From UBA6144 sp964399165 (lineage in GTDB: Bacteria; Bdellovibrionota; Bacteriovoracia; Bacteriovoracales; Bacteriovoracaceae), in contig CAYNPO010000004.1 in the NCBI GenBank assembly GCA_964399165.1, forward strand, positions 130,064 to 194,063: a DNA stretch of 64,000 nucleotides, written 5' to 3'. Of the stretch, positions 24,888 through 32,333 are shown one piece after another. The position numbers and the translations under genes were made by a program. The notes below the pieces were generated by a model. That model was given only the letters and a program-made list of their open reading frames with translations. It was not told where the DNA came from and ran no database searches. Position 1 is the stretch's first letter. Every line of letters starts with the position of its first letter.

Positions 24888-25198
24888 AGCACCACTCCTG
24901 TCATGACCACGGCAAACAGCGCCGTGAAAGATCCAAACTCGGGTCCGAACTCCAAAAATCGCTGCTCGGCGAACACCAGCTCCCTCGCCCAGGCCTCATC
25001 GGCGTCACGCACTTCCAGCCTGTAGGTCCCTGGAGACATGACGTGAAACTCGAAGCGCCAGCCGTCACCTTCCCGCCTCACTTTCGCCGCGCCCATTCCC
25101 CCGACGAGCACCGTGGGCTTCGAATCGGCGTCATCCACCCAACCCACGACGGGCAGTTGCGTGCGGTACTCCTGGCCTTCATTCAGGCGGATGTTCAC
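24857..25198 (-). CDS. FixH/YtkA-like periplasmic domain protein with C-terminal anchor
   Basis: 113 residues, GTG start at 25198 inside the preceding gene. An extracytoplasmic beta-sandwich-like region (about 1-85: 'GWRFEFHVMSPGTYRLEVRD') precedes a C-terminal membrane helix (about 90-107) with a basic end (TRRLMKRS). The 'MSPGTYRLEV' type strand is found in FixH/YtkA-like copper-handling or oxidase-assembly proteins, but this is a weak resemblance and no Met/His copper motif is evident. No N-terminal signal is seen, so export may rely on the C-terminal helix. Context: cbb3 operon. Confidence 0.6.
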   Translation of the reverse strand: MNIRLNEGQEYRTQLPVVGWVDDADSKPTVLVGGMGAAKVRREGDGWRFEFHVMSPGTYRLEVRDADEAWARELVFAEQRFLEFGPEFGSFTALFAVVMTGVVLWTRRLMKRS

Positions 25199-25349
25199 GG
25201 TCCAGCTTCTCCTGCAAAACCCGGTTGAGCCCGGGACTGTACTTGCGGTTCACCCACACCACCACGGCGATGCCCACCACCACGCTGAGTTCCAGACCAT
25301 GGATGAGCCATTCGATGAGGGCGGGGGGATCGGTTTGTAGCGGTGTCAT
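25179..25349 (-). CDS. 56-residue single-helix membrane protein
   Basis: Short frame with ATG at 25349 and TGA at 25179-25181. The product starts MTPLQTDPPALIEWLIHG; one membrane helix (LSVVVGIAVVVWV, about residues 21-33) and a basic/acidic tail NRKYSPGLNRVLQEKLD follow. It overlaps the preceding gene stop by four bases and the next GTG start by 20 bases, so all three frames are coupled. Size and topology recall CcoQ-type accessory subunits, without sequence proof. Confidence 0.66.
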   Translation of the reverse strand: MTPLQTDPPALIEWLIHGLELSVVVGIAVVVWVNRKYSPGLNRVLQEKLDREHPPE

Positions 25350-26272
25350 GGGGTCTCCGCGAGGAATTCGCTCTCATAGGGGTCGATCCGGTAAAGGCCC
25401 CTGGGAAAGCGGGCGCCCGCCTGGCTGCCGACCCTGAGCTGGATGCCGAGCCATTTTTGCTGGATGGATGAGAGGACCAAAAGGTCCCCCTCCCCCCCAG
25501 GCAGGCGCGCGGACTGTCCCGGCCGCAAGATAAGGAGCCGCACGAAATCCCGTTTGAGTTCCCCCCCGTGCAGTCGCAGTCGCGCCACCCGGACCTGCAC
25601 GGTGGCGCGGGAGCCGTTCACAAGGGGGGCGCCCAGGTCCGCCATGGGGCGGGAAAAGCCGCACGACTGGATGTCTCCCGGGGCGCTTTCGGCCAAACCG
25701 TTCCACACGATCCGCGACCCACGACATCCCATGTCCGCCCAAGTTAGATCGCGCTTCACCGTGCGTACGAAGTCCAAGGGGCGGCGGAAGAGTTCCCCTC
25801 GCTCCTCCACCTGGGTGAGCGCCAGCGCCAGGAGCGGGATCCACGACCAGCGCCATCCGAACTTCGGGACGCGCCCGTGGCGAGTGAAATAATAGGCGTA
25901 CAGGATGGCGCTGGAACCCTCGGAAAGCCAAATGGAGAACAGTCCCCAGGTGGGGCCAGCCGGGGCCAGGGTCCAGGTTTCCCATACAAGTCGCAGCCCT
26001 GAGCCCAGGGCCACCATGGTCATGAGAACGTCGGCGTGGGCGGAACGCCGGCGCAACGCCAAGGCCAGGGGAAATTGGGCCAAAAACCAGAAGTGCGCAT
26101 CCTCCAACAGTGGATTACCCCGGTAGAGATTCACGCCCACCGGGATGACGAAATTATGGAGCGCCAGGTAGAGCAGGAGGAACCCATGCAGTACCCACAG
26201 GAACTCCTCGGACTGCCGCTGGTTTTCCGCGGGCCCCCAGGGGACCCGCGGGGGATCCTCATAGCTGATCAC
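25346..26272 (-). CDS. Polytopic membrane protein with C-terminal soluble domain
   Basis: About 308 residues from a GTG at 26272 that overlaps the upstream stop (GTGA); a TTG at 26284 is the alternative start. Four to five membrane helices in the first 165 residues ('LWVLHGFLLLYLALHNFVIP', 'FWFLAQFPLALAL', 'VLMTMVALGSGLRLVW', 'FSIWLSEGSSAILYAYYF', 'SWIPLLALALTQ') are followed by an approximately 140-residue domain with two Cys and beta-strand character. Not recognised as CtaG, SURF1 or other known assembly factor. It is the largest unexplained member of the cbb3 operon. Confidence 0.72.
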   Translation of the reverse strand: MISYEDPPRVPWGPAENQRQSEEFLWVLHGFLLLYLALHNFVIPVGVNLYRGNPLLEDAHFWFLAQFPLALALRRRSAHADVLMTMVALGSGLRLVWETWTLAPAGPTWGLFSIWLSEGSSAILYAYYFTRHGRVPKFGWRWSWIPLLALALTQVEERGELFRRPLDFVRTVKRDLTWADMGCRGSRIVWNGLAESAPGDIQSCGFSRPMADLGAPLVNGSRATVQVRVARLRLHGGELKRDFVRLLILRPGQSARLPGGEGDLLVLSSIQQKWLGIQLRVGSQAGARFPRGLYRIDPYESEFLAETP

Positions 26273-26442
26273 TTGGCCAACCAAACCTTCAGGTCGGGCC
26301 AGGAGTAACGGGCGAGGTAGACCACCGCCGACACGAGAAATACGGTCCAGGCAAGACGGATGAAGACCGGAATCCGGTGCCCCTCCGCGTGGTGGAAACG
26401 ACGCTCAGGGTGGTCCCCCATGGAATGCTTGGGCTCGTTCAT
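26269..26442 (-). CDS. 57-residue His-rich single-helix membrane protein
   Basis: ATG at 26442, overlapping the upstream stop (ATGA). The N-terminal cytoplasmic-looking part is rich in His (MNEPKHSMGDHPERRFHHAE and GH), then one helix (FIRLAWTVFLVSAVVYLA, about residues 27-44) and a short RYSWPDLKVWLAK end. Five histidines before the helix could bind haem or metal, which is suggestive beside an oxidase. Small size explains why gene finders may miss it. Confidence 0.68.
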   Translation of the reverse strand: MNEPKHSMGDHPERRFHHAEGHRIPVFIRLAWTVFLVSAVVYLARYSWPDLKVWLAK

Positions 26443-26648
26443 GTGCGCTCCTCGGCCTCGAAGACCTTGTTCTTTGTTTCTTCGGGGCTATTGAACATGC
26501 CCCTTGCCCAAGCGCCGACGGCCACCAGCACGCTGGTGAGGCAGATTCCGCCGATCACCACGACGAGGAAGAGCTTGAGCTCGGTGGAGTCCACCCCGCA
26601 GTAGAAGCAGGGCAGGCCCCGCCAACCGCTAACGAATTTTTTCGGCAT
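26439..26648 (-). CDS. 69-residue membrane protein with CFYC motif
   Basis: ATG at 26648. Starts MPKKFVSGWRGLPCFYCGVD, so a Cys-x2-Cys lies just before the single membrane helix (about 25-47, LKLFLVVVIGGICLTSVLVAVG). A charged cytoplasmic tail ends KNKVFEAEERT, very like the tail of the next protein upstream (MKVFDAEKIR), which suggests that the two are distant paralogues. CxxC next to a membrane helix could hold a metal or serve redox chemistry during oxidase assembly. Overlaps both neighbours. Confidence 0.66.
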   Translation of the reverse strand: MPKKFVSGWRGLPCFYCGVDSTELKLFLVVVIGGICLTSVLVAVGAWARGMFNSPEETKNKVFEAEERT

Positions 26649-26886
26649 CGAACACCTTCATTTTGACCCCCTCGACGTCCTCGTCGTAGACCAGGTGGGA
26701 ACGCACGAAGGCCCACACTTGGAAGACCAAGAAGACCAAGCAGACGCTGGCGTAGGAGATTCCCACCAGCATGATGGTGCGGTTGATCTCGCCCACATGG
26801 GTCGCCCACAGGAGGACCATGGAGAGCGAGAACGCGGCAGCGGCTATCAACAGGGGCAGGCGGTAGAAGCTCTTGTCCATGTTCAC
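26629..26886 (-). CDS. 85-residue two-helix membrane protein of cbb3 operon
   Basis: ATG at 26886, overlapping the ccoO stop by four bases. Helix 1 about residues 9-28 (LPLLIAAAAFSLSMVLLWAT), helix 2 about 37-60 (TIMLVGISYASVCLVFLVFQ), then a charged tail ending KMKVFDAEKIR. The tail resembles that of the following 69-residue protein. Position directly after ccoO is where ccoQ commonly stands, but typical CcoQ has one helix. Family not recognised. Confidence 0.68.
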   Translation of the reverse strand: MNMDKSFYRLPLLIAAAAFSLSMVLLWATHVGEINRTIMLVGISYASVCLVFLVFQVWAFVRSHLVYDEDVEGVKMKVFDAEKIR

Positions 26887-27500
26887 TCCGGGAAAGGCGG
26901 CATCACAACCGCGTTAGCGTCATACTGGGACCGGCGCACGTCTTTGACCCAGGCACCGAGGTTCTGGAGGTAAGCCACCAAGGCCACCGCGTCGGGCTTG
27001 GGCGTGGGGGGCGTGGTGGACTCATCGAAGTACCAGCTATAGCCTGGCATCACGCTCGCGGGCTCCACCAGCTTGGGGTTGTACAGATGGGCGTAATGCC
27101 AGTCGTTCGTCCGCTTGCCCGCTTCGCGGGTGAGATCGGGCCCCACCCGGCGCGTTCCGAAGAGTTGGGGGCGGTTGAGTTCATTCTCATACTCTCCGGG
27201 CGTGGAGACGTTGCCGTACATGAGGCTCTCGCCCGAGACCGGACGGACGTACTGGCTGTGGCAGTGCCAGCAGGCTTCCTTCACGTAAATGTCCCTCCCC
27301 CGCCGTAGGGCCGCGTGGTAGCTGGCCACGTCCTTGTAATGGACCTGAAATTCCGCTGGTACTTCCGTGGGCAAATCCGCCGAGAGGTCTTTCTTGTCGG
27401 TCATGGTGGCGGGCCAGACTCCGAGGAACAGGAAAGCGATCACGAAGCTGATGAAGCCGGCGACGAGGAAGACGGTGCTAAAGCGCTCCAGACGGTTCAT
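26883..27500 (-). CDS. ccoO: Cytochrome c oxidase cbb3-type subunit II (mono-haem)
   Basis: 205 residues from the ATG at 27500, which overlaps the ccoN stop (ATGA). N-terminal membrane anchor (about 9-30) then a periplasmic cytochrome c domain with Cys77-x2-Cys80-His81 in 'EACWHCHSQYVRPVSGES', followed by 'RRVGPDLTREAGKRTNDWHY' and an axial Met candidate in 'SVMPGYSWYF'. The CWHCHSQYVRP signature is diagnostic of CcoO/FixO. Passes electrons from the cytochrome c pool to CcoN. Confidence 0.95.
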   Translation of the reverse strand: MNRLERFSTVFLVAGFISFVIAFLFLGVWPATMTDKKDLSADLPTEVPAEFQVHYKDVASYHAALRRGRDIYVKEACWHCHSQYVRPVSGESLMYGNVSTPGEYENELNRPQLFGTRRVGPDLTREAGKRTNDWHYAHLYNPKLVEPASVMPGYSWYFDESTTPPTPKPDAVALVAYLQNLGAWVKDVRRSQYDANAVVMPPFPE

Positions 27501-28888
27501 GCGGCCTCCGGTGCCGGAACACCGCTCTCGGGGGCGGCTTTGCGGTTTTTCCAAGTCATCACGAGGTTAACCAGGAAGCACATGGTTCCAGCGAAGATGG
27601 CCACGCCGGAAAGCGTGCGCACCCACCAGAACGGTTTACTGGCGATGACGGTCTCGATGAAGGGGGACAGGTTTTTCCACATGAATCCCTGGACCAAACC
27701 CGCGCAAAGCAGGTCAATGTCCATGACCACGATGCCCACGAAAGAGAGCCAGAAGTGCCAATGCATCAGCGACTCGCTGTGCATGGGTGTGTTGAGCAGC
27801 CGTGGCACCATGTAATAGATCCAGGCGAAGGTCCAGAAGCTGAAAGTCCCGAATAGCACCAAGTGAGAATGCCCCACCACCCAATCGGTGAAGTGGATGA
27901 TTTGCTGGACGGTCAACGTCACCTGCACGGCGCACTGGATGCAGGTCACCAGGTAGCTCACCGCCCCCACGGCGATGAACATGAGGGGCACGTTGCCCAC
28001 CACGCGCTTCCAATCCCCGCCCATGGTGGCGAGGATGTTGAATACCACGGTGTACACCACCACGTGGACGCCTACGGAAGCTATGATGGAAGCGTACTGC
28101 GCCCACATGGGGATCGGAGAATAGAGATAGTGGTGTGCGGAGTTCATTGGATAGAAGAACGCCAACCCCCAGAAGCCGATGAGGGAAAGGGAGTGGGAAA
28201 AGAGCGGTTTGCGCATGAGGATGGGCATCAGGTAGTACACCATGCCCGTGCCGATGGGGGTCACGAACAGGCCCACCAGGTCATGGATGTACATTGAAGT
28301 GATGGTGGCGCCGCCGGAACCGGCATACACGTACTCGGGTAGGAAGTTCCCCATGACGTAGACCAGCGGGGTCCACACCAGCGCCGCCAGCACGTACCAG
28401 ACGGTCACGTAGTAAGGTTCGTGGCGGCCACGCCAAATGCTGGTGACGACGTTGACCACGATGAGCACCACCCCAACCGAGATAAGGGGGTCCAAGAGCG
28501 TGGGAGTCTCACCCCACTCCAGTGCCTGGGCGTACCCCGCCAGGATCATCACCACTGCGCCGACCACCAGGGCGTTGTAGACCCAGAATGTGAACCACGC
28601 CAGACGGTGGGAGAGCAGGGGTTTGCCCGTGAGCTTGGGGATCATCCAGTAGACGATGGCGAAGAATGCGTTGGCGAGCCAGCCGTAGGCCACTCCTTGG
28701 GTGTGTACCATGCGCACCCGGCCGGGGGAGAGAAACTCCACTCCCTTGAAGGGATAGAGATCGATGAATTGGAGGGAGTAGCCCAATCCCGCCAGCACCA
28801 CGATGATGATCAGAGCAGTGGCCACCCAAAGGTGCGCCTTGATCACGTCGTAAGGGACCAAGCTCGGGGATTCAACGGACGCGCTCAT
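27497..28888 (-). CDS. ccoN: Cytochrome c oxidase cbb3-type subunit I
   Basis: 463 residues, about 12 membrane helices. Haem and copper ligands visible: 'RMVHTQGVAYGWLANAFFA' (low-spin haem His), 'YIHDLVGLFVTPIGTGMVYY' (CuB His and helix Tyr), 'NSAHHYLYSPIPMW' (CuB His pair) and 'FTDWVVGHSHLVLFG' (haem ligands). This is the proton-pumping catalytic subunit of the high-affinity oxidase used at low oxygen. Overlaps the upstream cytochrome c stop by four bases. No classical ccoP or ccoG/S/I genes are adjacent. Confidence 0.95.
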   Translation of the reverse strand: MSASVESPSLVPYDVIKAHLWVATALIIIVVLAGLGYSLQFIDLYPFKGVEFLSPGRVRMVHTQGVAYGWLANAFFAIVYWMIPKLTGKPLLSHRLAWFTFWVYNALVVGAVVMILAGYAQALEWGETPTLLDPLISVGVVLIVVNVVTSIWRGRHEPYYVTVWYVLAALVWTPLVYVMGNFLPEYVYAGSGGATITSMYIHDLVGLFVTPIGTGMVYYLMPILMRKPLFSHSLSLIGFWGLAFFYPMNSAHHYLYSPIPMWAQYASIIASVGVHVVVYTVVFNILATMGGDWKRVVGNVPLMFIAVGAVSYLVTCIQCAVQVTLTVQQIIHFTDWVVGHSHLVLFGTFSFWTFAWIYYMVPRLLNTPMHSESLMHWHFWLSFVGIVVMDIDLLCAGLVQGFMWKNLSPFIETVIASKPFWWVRTLSGVAIFAGTMCFLVNLVMTWKNRKAAPESGVPAPEAA

Positions 28889-29685
28889 TGGGCCTCCTCG
28901 GGGCGGATGGGAGCGATGGCGGGGGCGGGATAGAGGCCGCGCTCCTCGCCCCGCAGGTACAGGACGTAGGCGGCGAGGTCCCAGAGGGCGTCATCCGAAT
29001 AAACGTCTTTGAAGGAGGGCATGGGCGTGCCATTCACGCCGACCAGCAAGGTGGTGTAGATGTCGGCCACGTCCTTGCCGCGCTTGATGGTGGGAAGGCG
29101 CAAGTTAGCGGGCCGAACGGGCTGTCCCCAGTCGTCGGTGAGTTCGGCCGCGCCCTCCCCGTCTCCCCTGCCAGCAGGTCCGTGGCAGAGGACGCACGCC
29201 TCCACGAAGAGCTTGCGGCCTCGCTGTGCGCGGGCGAGGAACTTGCCGTGGACGGTGAAATCCTCCAGGGGAACCGGCGCGCCCACCACCGGAGCGGCCC
29301 GCTTGGCGGGATCCTGCCACTCCTTGGAGAAGGTTTTGAGGTATTCCACCACCGCGAAGCGCTCCCGCTCCGGCATTTCGTAGAAGCCAGGCATGCTCGT
29401 GCCCGCCACGCCATGGGAAAGAGTGCGCATGAGGTCGGCGTCCGAAGGTAGGGTTCCCAACGGTGAAGTGCGGAACTTGAAAATCCCGCTGGTGAAATCC
29501 CGGGGCTTGGGGTTGAGCCATGCGGCACCTGGTCCCTGGCCGTCACCCTTCTCGCCGTGGCAGCTGGCGCAACGGCGCTCGTAAGCGAGCTTGCCGTAGT
29601 GGGTGAGCTCTTGGCGGGCGATGGACTGGGGAAACGAGGAAGCGTGGGCCGGTCCCATGAAACCGAAAATGAACCAAAGAAACAT
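28885..29685 (-). CDS. Di-haem cytochrome c, first gene of cbb3 operon
   Basis: 266 residues from the ATG at 29685 (AGGAGTTCCG upstream), with signal peptide MFLWFIFGFMGPAHAS. Two CxxCH sites: Cys39-x2-Cys42-His43 (RRCASCHGEKGDGQG) and a second near residue 170 (EACVLCHGPAGRGDG). Axial Met candidates lie in 'GTSMPGFYEMPERERF' and NGTPMPSFKDVY. CcoP is also di-haem but normally has membrane helices and follows ccoO; this protein is soluble and comes first, so it may replace CcoP or act as electron donor. No membrane anchor beyond the signal peptide is visible. Confidence 0.9.
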   Translation of the reverse strand: MFLWFIFGFMGPAHASSFPQSIARQELTHYGKLAYERRCASCHGEKGDGQGPGAAWLNPKPRDFTSGIFKFRTSPLGTLPSDADLMRTLSHGVAGTSMPGFYEMPERERFAVVEYLKTFSKEWQDPAKRAAPVVGAPVPLEDFTVHGKFLARAQRGRKLFVEACVLCHGPAGRGDGEGAAELTDDWGQPVRPANLRLPTIKRGKDVADIYTTLLVGVNGTPMPSFKDVYSDDALWDLAAYVLYLRGEERGLYPAPAIAPIRPEEAQ

Positions 29686-29754
29686 CGGAACTCCTGTGTT
29701 CAACCAAGATATAGGCCAATGTCCAACCGAAACATGACCTCACCCGCGCCAAAA

Positions 29755-29770
29755 CATGACGGGTGTCATG
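29755..29770. promoter_or_regulatory. CRP/FNR-type box CATGA-N6-TCATG upstream of cbb3 operon
   Basis: CATGACGGGTGTCATG, extended to a perfect 7+7 dyad by flanking A and T. Core TGA-N6-TCA fits the CRP/FNR superfamily. The centre is 77 bases upstream of the cytochrome c ATG (29685) and about 178 before the divergent gene at 29941. An extra half-site ACATGAC lies at 29732-29738. Same consensus as the site at 23605. The 255-bp gap 29686-29940 contains no other clear feature. Confidence 0.68.
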
Positions 29771-29940
29771 TCCAGATTGTTGGTCCAGAAGCTGGGCGCT
29801 CCCGGTGGCAATTAGCGCCCGACTAGGGGGGAGATGCGACCGCCAAATTGACACTTCCAGGCGGGTTTTCGACTGGTTGCGCTTGGCATGGGGCCCGCAA
29901 TCAAGACGCCAGGGACGCACCCCTGAACAGGAGGTTCAAC

Positions 29941-30174
29941 ATGGAAATGACCAAACTTGTCTTCATCACCCTGACCGCTCTGATGTCGTCCGCCCCAGTC
30001 GCCCACTCCCACGAGCTCTCCTACCAGGACTTCGCCGTGGTTCCCGCGGTGGAGAGCCAGCTCCTGACGTCGGACAGGCTGGAATGTCTCTACAAGAAGC
30101 GCTGTTTGGAAGACGGAACCCGGGTAGGCCGGGGCCTCGCCTCCGAGAAACGCCTTCCCCGCCGTCCTTTCTAG
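29941..30174 (+). CDS. Small secreted protein, unknown function
   Basis: 77 residues from the ATG at 29941, chosen for CAGGAGG nine bases upstream. Signal peptide MEMTKLVFITLTALMSSAPVAHS, mature part about 54 residues with one Cys pair (LECLYKKRC) likely to form a disulfide, and a basic end. It is divergent from the cbb3 operon and may share its CRP/FNR box. Its stop overlaps tatC by four bases. No family recognised. Confidence 0.62.
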   Translation: MEMTKLVFITLTALMSSAPVAHSHELSYQDFAVVPAVESQLLTSDRLECLYKKRCLEDGTRVGRGLASEKRLPRRPF

Positions 30175-30911
30175 GCGGAGGTGTCCGGGAGATGGCGCCG
30201 GCGCAGGTACGGGTGGACGATCAGCCACACTCCGAGCACGCCGATCTCATAGAGGGCCATCATGGGTATCCACACCACCATCATGCTGAAGATGTCTGGG
30301 GTCGGCGTAATGATGGCGGCGAAAAGGGCAAAGCCCACGTAAAGGTAGCGGCGCATGGCCTTCAAGGAGGGCGCCGTCACCAGTCCCATGAAGCCCAGGA
30401 TCAGGAGGATGTTGGGCAGCTGGAACAATAGACCCAGCACTACCAGCACCTTCGACGCCAAAAGCAGGTAGTCCTTCACGTCCATCATGGCCTCCACGCC
30501 TTGCACCCCCGCACCGAGCAGCGTGGTGAAGGTGAAGGGAAAGACCACGTAGTAACCGAAAGCCGCGCCGGCGATGAACAGCAAGAAGCCCAAAAAGATG
30601 AAGGGCAACACGGCCCGCGCCTCGTGGTCATGGAGCCCGGGGCGGATGAAAAGCCAGGCCTCGCGAAACCAGAACGGCGAGGCCAGGAACACGCAGCTCC
30701 AGAAGGCGATCTGGAACTCCGCCAGCACCTTGTCCAGAAGACCGGTAAACACCACTTTTCCCTGCGCCCCCACCGCCACCCGTAGGGGCGCCAGCAGAAA
30801 CTCCGCGATCTCAGCGCCAAAGTGGTAGCAAACGCCGAAGGAGACCGCGAGGATGACGACGACGCGGATTAGGCGCGTGCGCAACTCCTCTAGGTGCTCT
30901 ATCAGGGACAT
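30171..30911 (-). CDS. tatC: Sec-independent protein translocase TatC
   Basis: 246 residues from MSLIEHLEELRTRL (ATG at 30911, AAGGA upstream); longer in-frame starts lack a ribosome site. Six membrane helices. Signature Glu in HLEELRTRL at the N-terminus and 'FWSCVFLASPFWFREAWLFI' and 'RPGLHDHEARAVLPFIFLG' in the family positions. TatC recognises twin-arginine signal peptides in the inner membrane. tatA/B are not adjacent. Confidence 0.95.
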   Translation of the reverse strand: MSLIEHLEELRTRLIRVVVILAVSFGVCYHFGAEIAEFLLAPLRVAVGAQGKVVFTGLLDKVLAEFQIAFWSCVFLASPFWFREAWLFIRPGLHDHEARAVLPFIFLGFLLFIAGAAFGYYVVFPFTFTTLLGAGVQGVEAMMDVKDYLLLASKVLVVLGLLFQLPNILLILGFMGLVTAPSLKAMRRYLYVGFALFAAIITPTPDIFSMMVVWIPMMALYEIGVLGVWLIVHPYLRRRHLPDTSA

Positions 30912-30979
30912 TTCCTTCATGGGGCCCATTCTGACACGCTTGCACGGGAAAATCCGGCCCTTCCCCGCCGGGGCCATGC

Positions 30980-30985
30980 TAAAAT
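30980..30985 (+). promoter_or_regulatory. -10 element (TAAAAT) six bases before the ATG at 30992
   Basis: TAAAAT is followed by TGCCCC and the start codon. A convincing -35 was not found. Distance implies transcription starting at the ATG; no Shine-Dalgarno sequence is present. Confidence 0.38.
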
Positions 30986-30991
30986 TGCCCC

Positions 30992-31639
30992 ATGCTACCG
31001 CTCTGCTTGCTCTTGCTACTCTCCCCTGCCGAGGCCCGTATGGACCGCACAGCCGGTACGGCCATCCTGCGCTGCCTTGGGGCCGAGGAAAAAGAGTTCC
31101 ACCGGCAAAAGCATACGGGGGCCTTGTACGCGCTGAACCAGCGCCTGATCGGGGAGCTGGTCATGGTGACGGGTCTCGAGGGCAAGCCGGAATTCCTCGC
31201 CAAAGCCTGCTCTGGTAAGGGCTCCCCTTCCGTGGCCTTGCTCGAGGCCCTGCTCTTTGACGGTGAGGGGTGGTCTACCTCGGGCGAAGCTACCACGCCG
31301 GTGGAAGGCAACATCCGGCAGGAGTTGGTGAAAGACCTGGTGGCCACGGCCCCGGAAATCCTCCTGGAGTTCCTCTCCCAACTCCAGGCCGAGGCGCCCA
31401 CGGCCGATTGCCTGGAAAAGCACGTCCCGGGGCTTAAGACCATGAACCAGGAAGTGCGTTGGCTTCAAGAAGAAGTCGACCTGGCCAAGCTCGCCGGGCA
31501 CAAGGCCCGCTTACGGCCAATTTTCTCCAAAGTTCGGGGAATCCAGGCGGTGTTCGCCCAGTGCCGCCAAGAGGCCCGTCAGCGCAAAGAGAAGTCCAAG
31601 GAAACCGAAAGCGCCTCGGGAAAACCTTCGGCCCAGTAA
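30992..31639 (+). CDS. Secreted helical protein of unknown function
   Basis: 215 residues. Short signal peptide MLPLCLLLLLSPAEA, then a mostly helical protein with six cysteines (for example ILRCLGAEEKEF, AKACSGKG, TADCLEKHV, FAQCRQEA) and a Lys/Glu-rich low-complexity tail (RQRKEKSKETES). No motif recognised. Its 3' end overlaps the converging Fe-S protein gene by 61 bases. Start lacks a ribosome site and has a -10-like element six bases upstream. Confidence 0.68.
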   Translation: MLPLCLLLLLSPAEARMDRTAGTAILRCLGAEEKEFHRQKHTGALYALNQRLIGELVMVTGLEGKPEFLAKACSGKGSPSVALLEALLFDGEGWSTSGEATTPVEGNIRQELVKDLVATAPEILLEFLSQLQAEAPTADCLEKHVPGLKTMNQEVRWLQEEVDLAKLAGHKARLRPIFSKVRGIQAVFAQCRQEARQRKEKSKETESASGKPSAQ

Positions 31640-32331
31640 TCGGTCAGGGCCGAGGCCAAGTCCCATTCTTGGTCGGCGGTCAGGCCCCCCTCCACCCGCA
31701 CCACGACCACCCCCGCTTGGAAAGACAGCACGGAGAAGGTTTTCTCGGCCGCCCATGGAAAGCGCGCGCGTTTTTTCCATGCCGCCAGAGACTCCTCCAG
31801 CCTGAGCGCCCAGGTGGCATGGCTCTCGCCGTGCCAGCGTCGGGCGGGAGGCGCGTGTCGGCGCGCCAGCTCTTCCAGTTTCGGAACGCAGCTGCCACAA
31901 CCCGTTCCGGCCATGGTCTGCGCTTTCAAAGCGTCCAACCCGAGCCCAGGACGCGCGAGCAGTGCGGCCTTGACGGTGGCCTCGGATACGCGGTGGCAGC
32001 GGCACAGTTGAGCGGCTTCCTCACCCCGGACCACGGGATGGGTACGGTAAAGGGCCTGGCGGACCACCTCCTGGGGCAGGGCCGCGTCCCTAAGGCGTGA
32101 GTGAGGGAGCGCCCGCATGGCGGCGTCGGCGACATTCTCGAAGGCCCAGGCCAGCCCATGTCCCGCCAGCCACCCCGCCAACCACGAGAGCTGGGGGTCG
32201 TCGGAAGGGCGCCCTTCCCACCAGGCGTCGCGCACGCGGCGGCGCTCGTCCAGGGAGAGGTGGAACACCACCGGAGCCTCGTCGGTTTCCAAGCGCACGC
32301 TGATATCGGGTACGGTGGCGGTGTCGCGCAT
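31579..32331 (-). CDS. BFD-like [2Fe-2S]-binding protein
   Basis: 250 residues. Around residues 107-150 a BFD-type iron-sulfur motif: CRCHRVSEATVKAALLARPG then TGCGSCVPKLEEL, that is Cys-x-Cys then Cys-x2-Cys about 33 residues later, as in bacterioferritin-associated ferredoxin and NifU/nitrite reductase central domains. The N-terminal 100 residues and C-terminal 90 residues (with 'TFSVLSFQAGVVVVRVEGGL') are not recognised; the latter has NifU C-terminal-like secondary structure but no CxxC. It follows map after two bases, so the two are an operon. Possibly Fe-S handling. Confidence 0.75.
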   Translation of the reverse strand: MRDTATVPDISVRLETDEAPVVFHLSLDERRRVRDAWWEGRPSDDPQLSWLAGWLAGHGLAWAFENVADAAMRALPHSRLRDAALPQEVVRQALYRTHPVVRGEEAAQLCRCHRVSEATVKAALLARPGLGLDALKAQTMAGTGCGSCVPKLEELARRHAPPARRWHGESHATWALRLEESLAAWKKRARFPWAAEKTFSVLSFQAGVVVVRVEGGLTADQEWDLASALTDYWAEGFPEALSVSLDFSLR

Positions 32332-32333
32332 TT

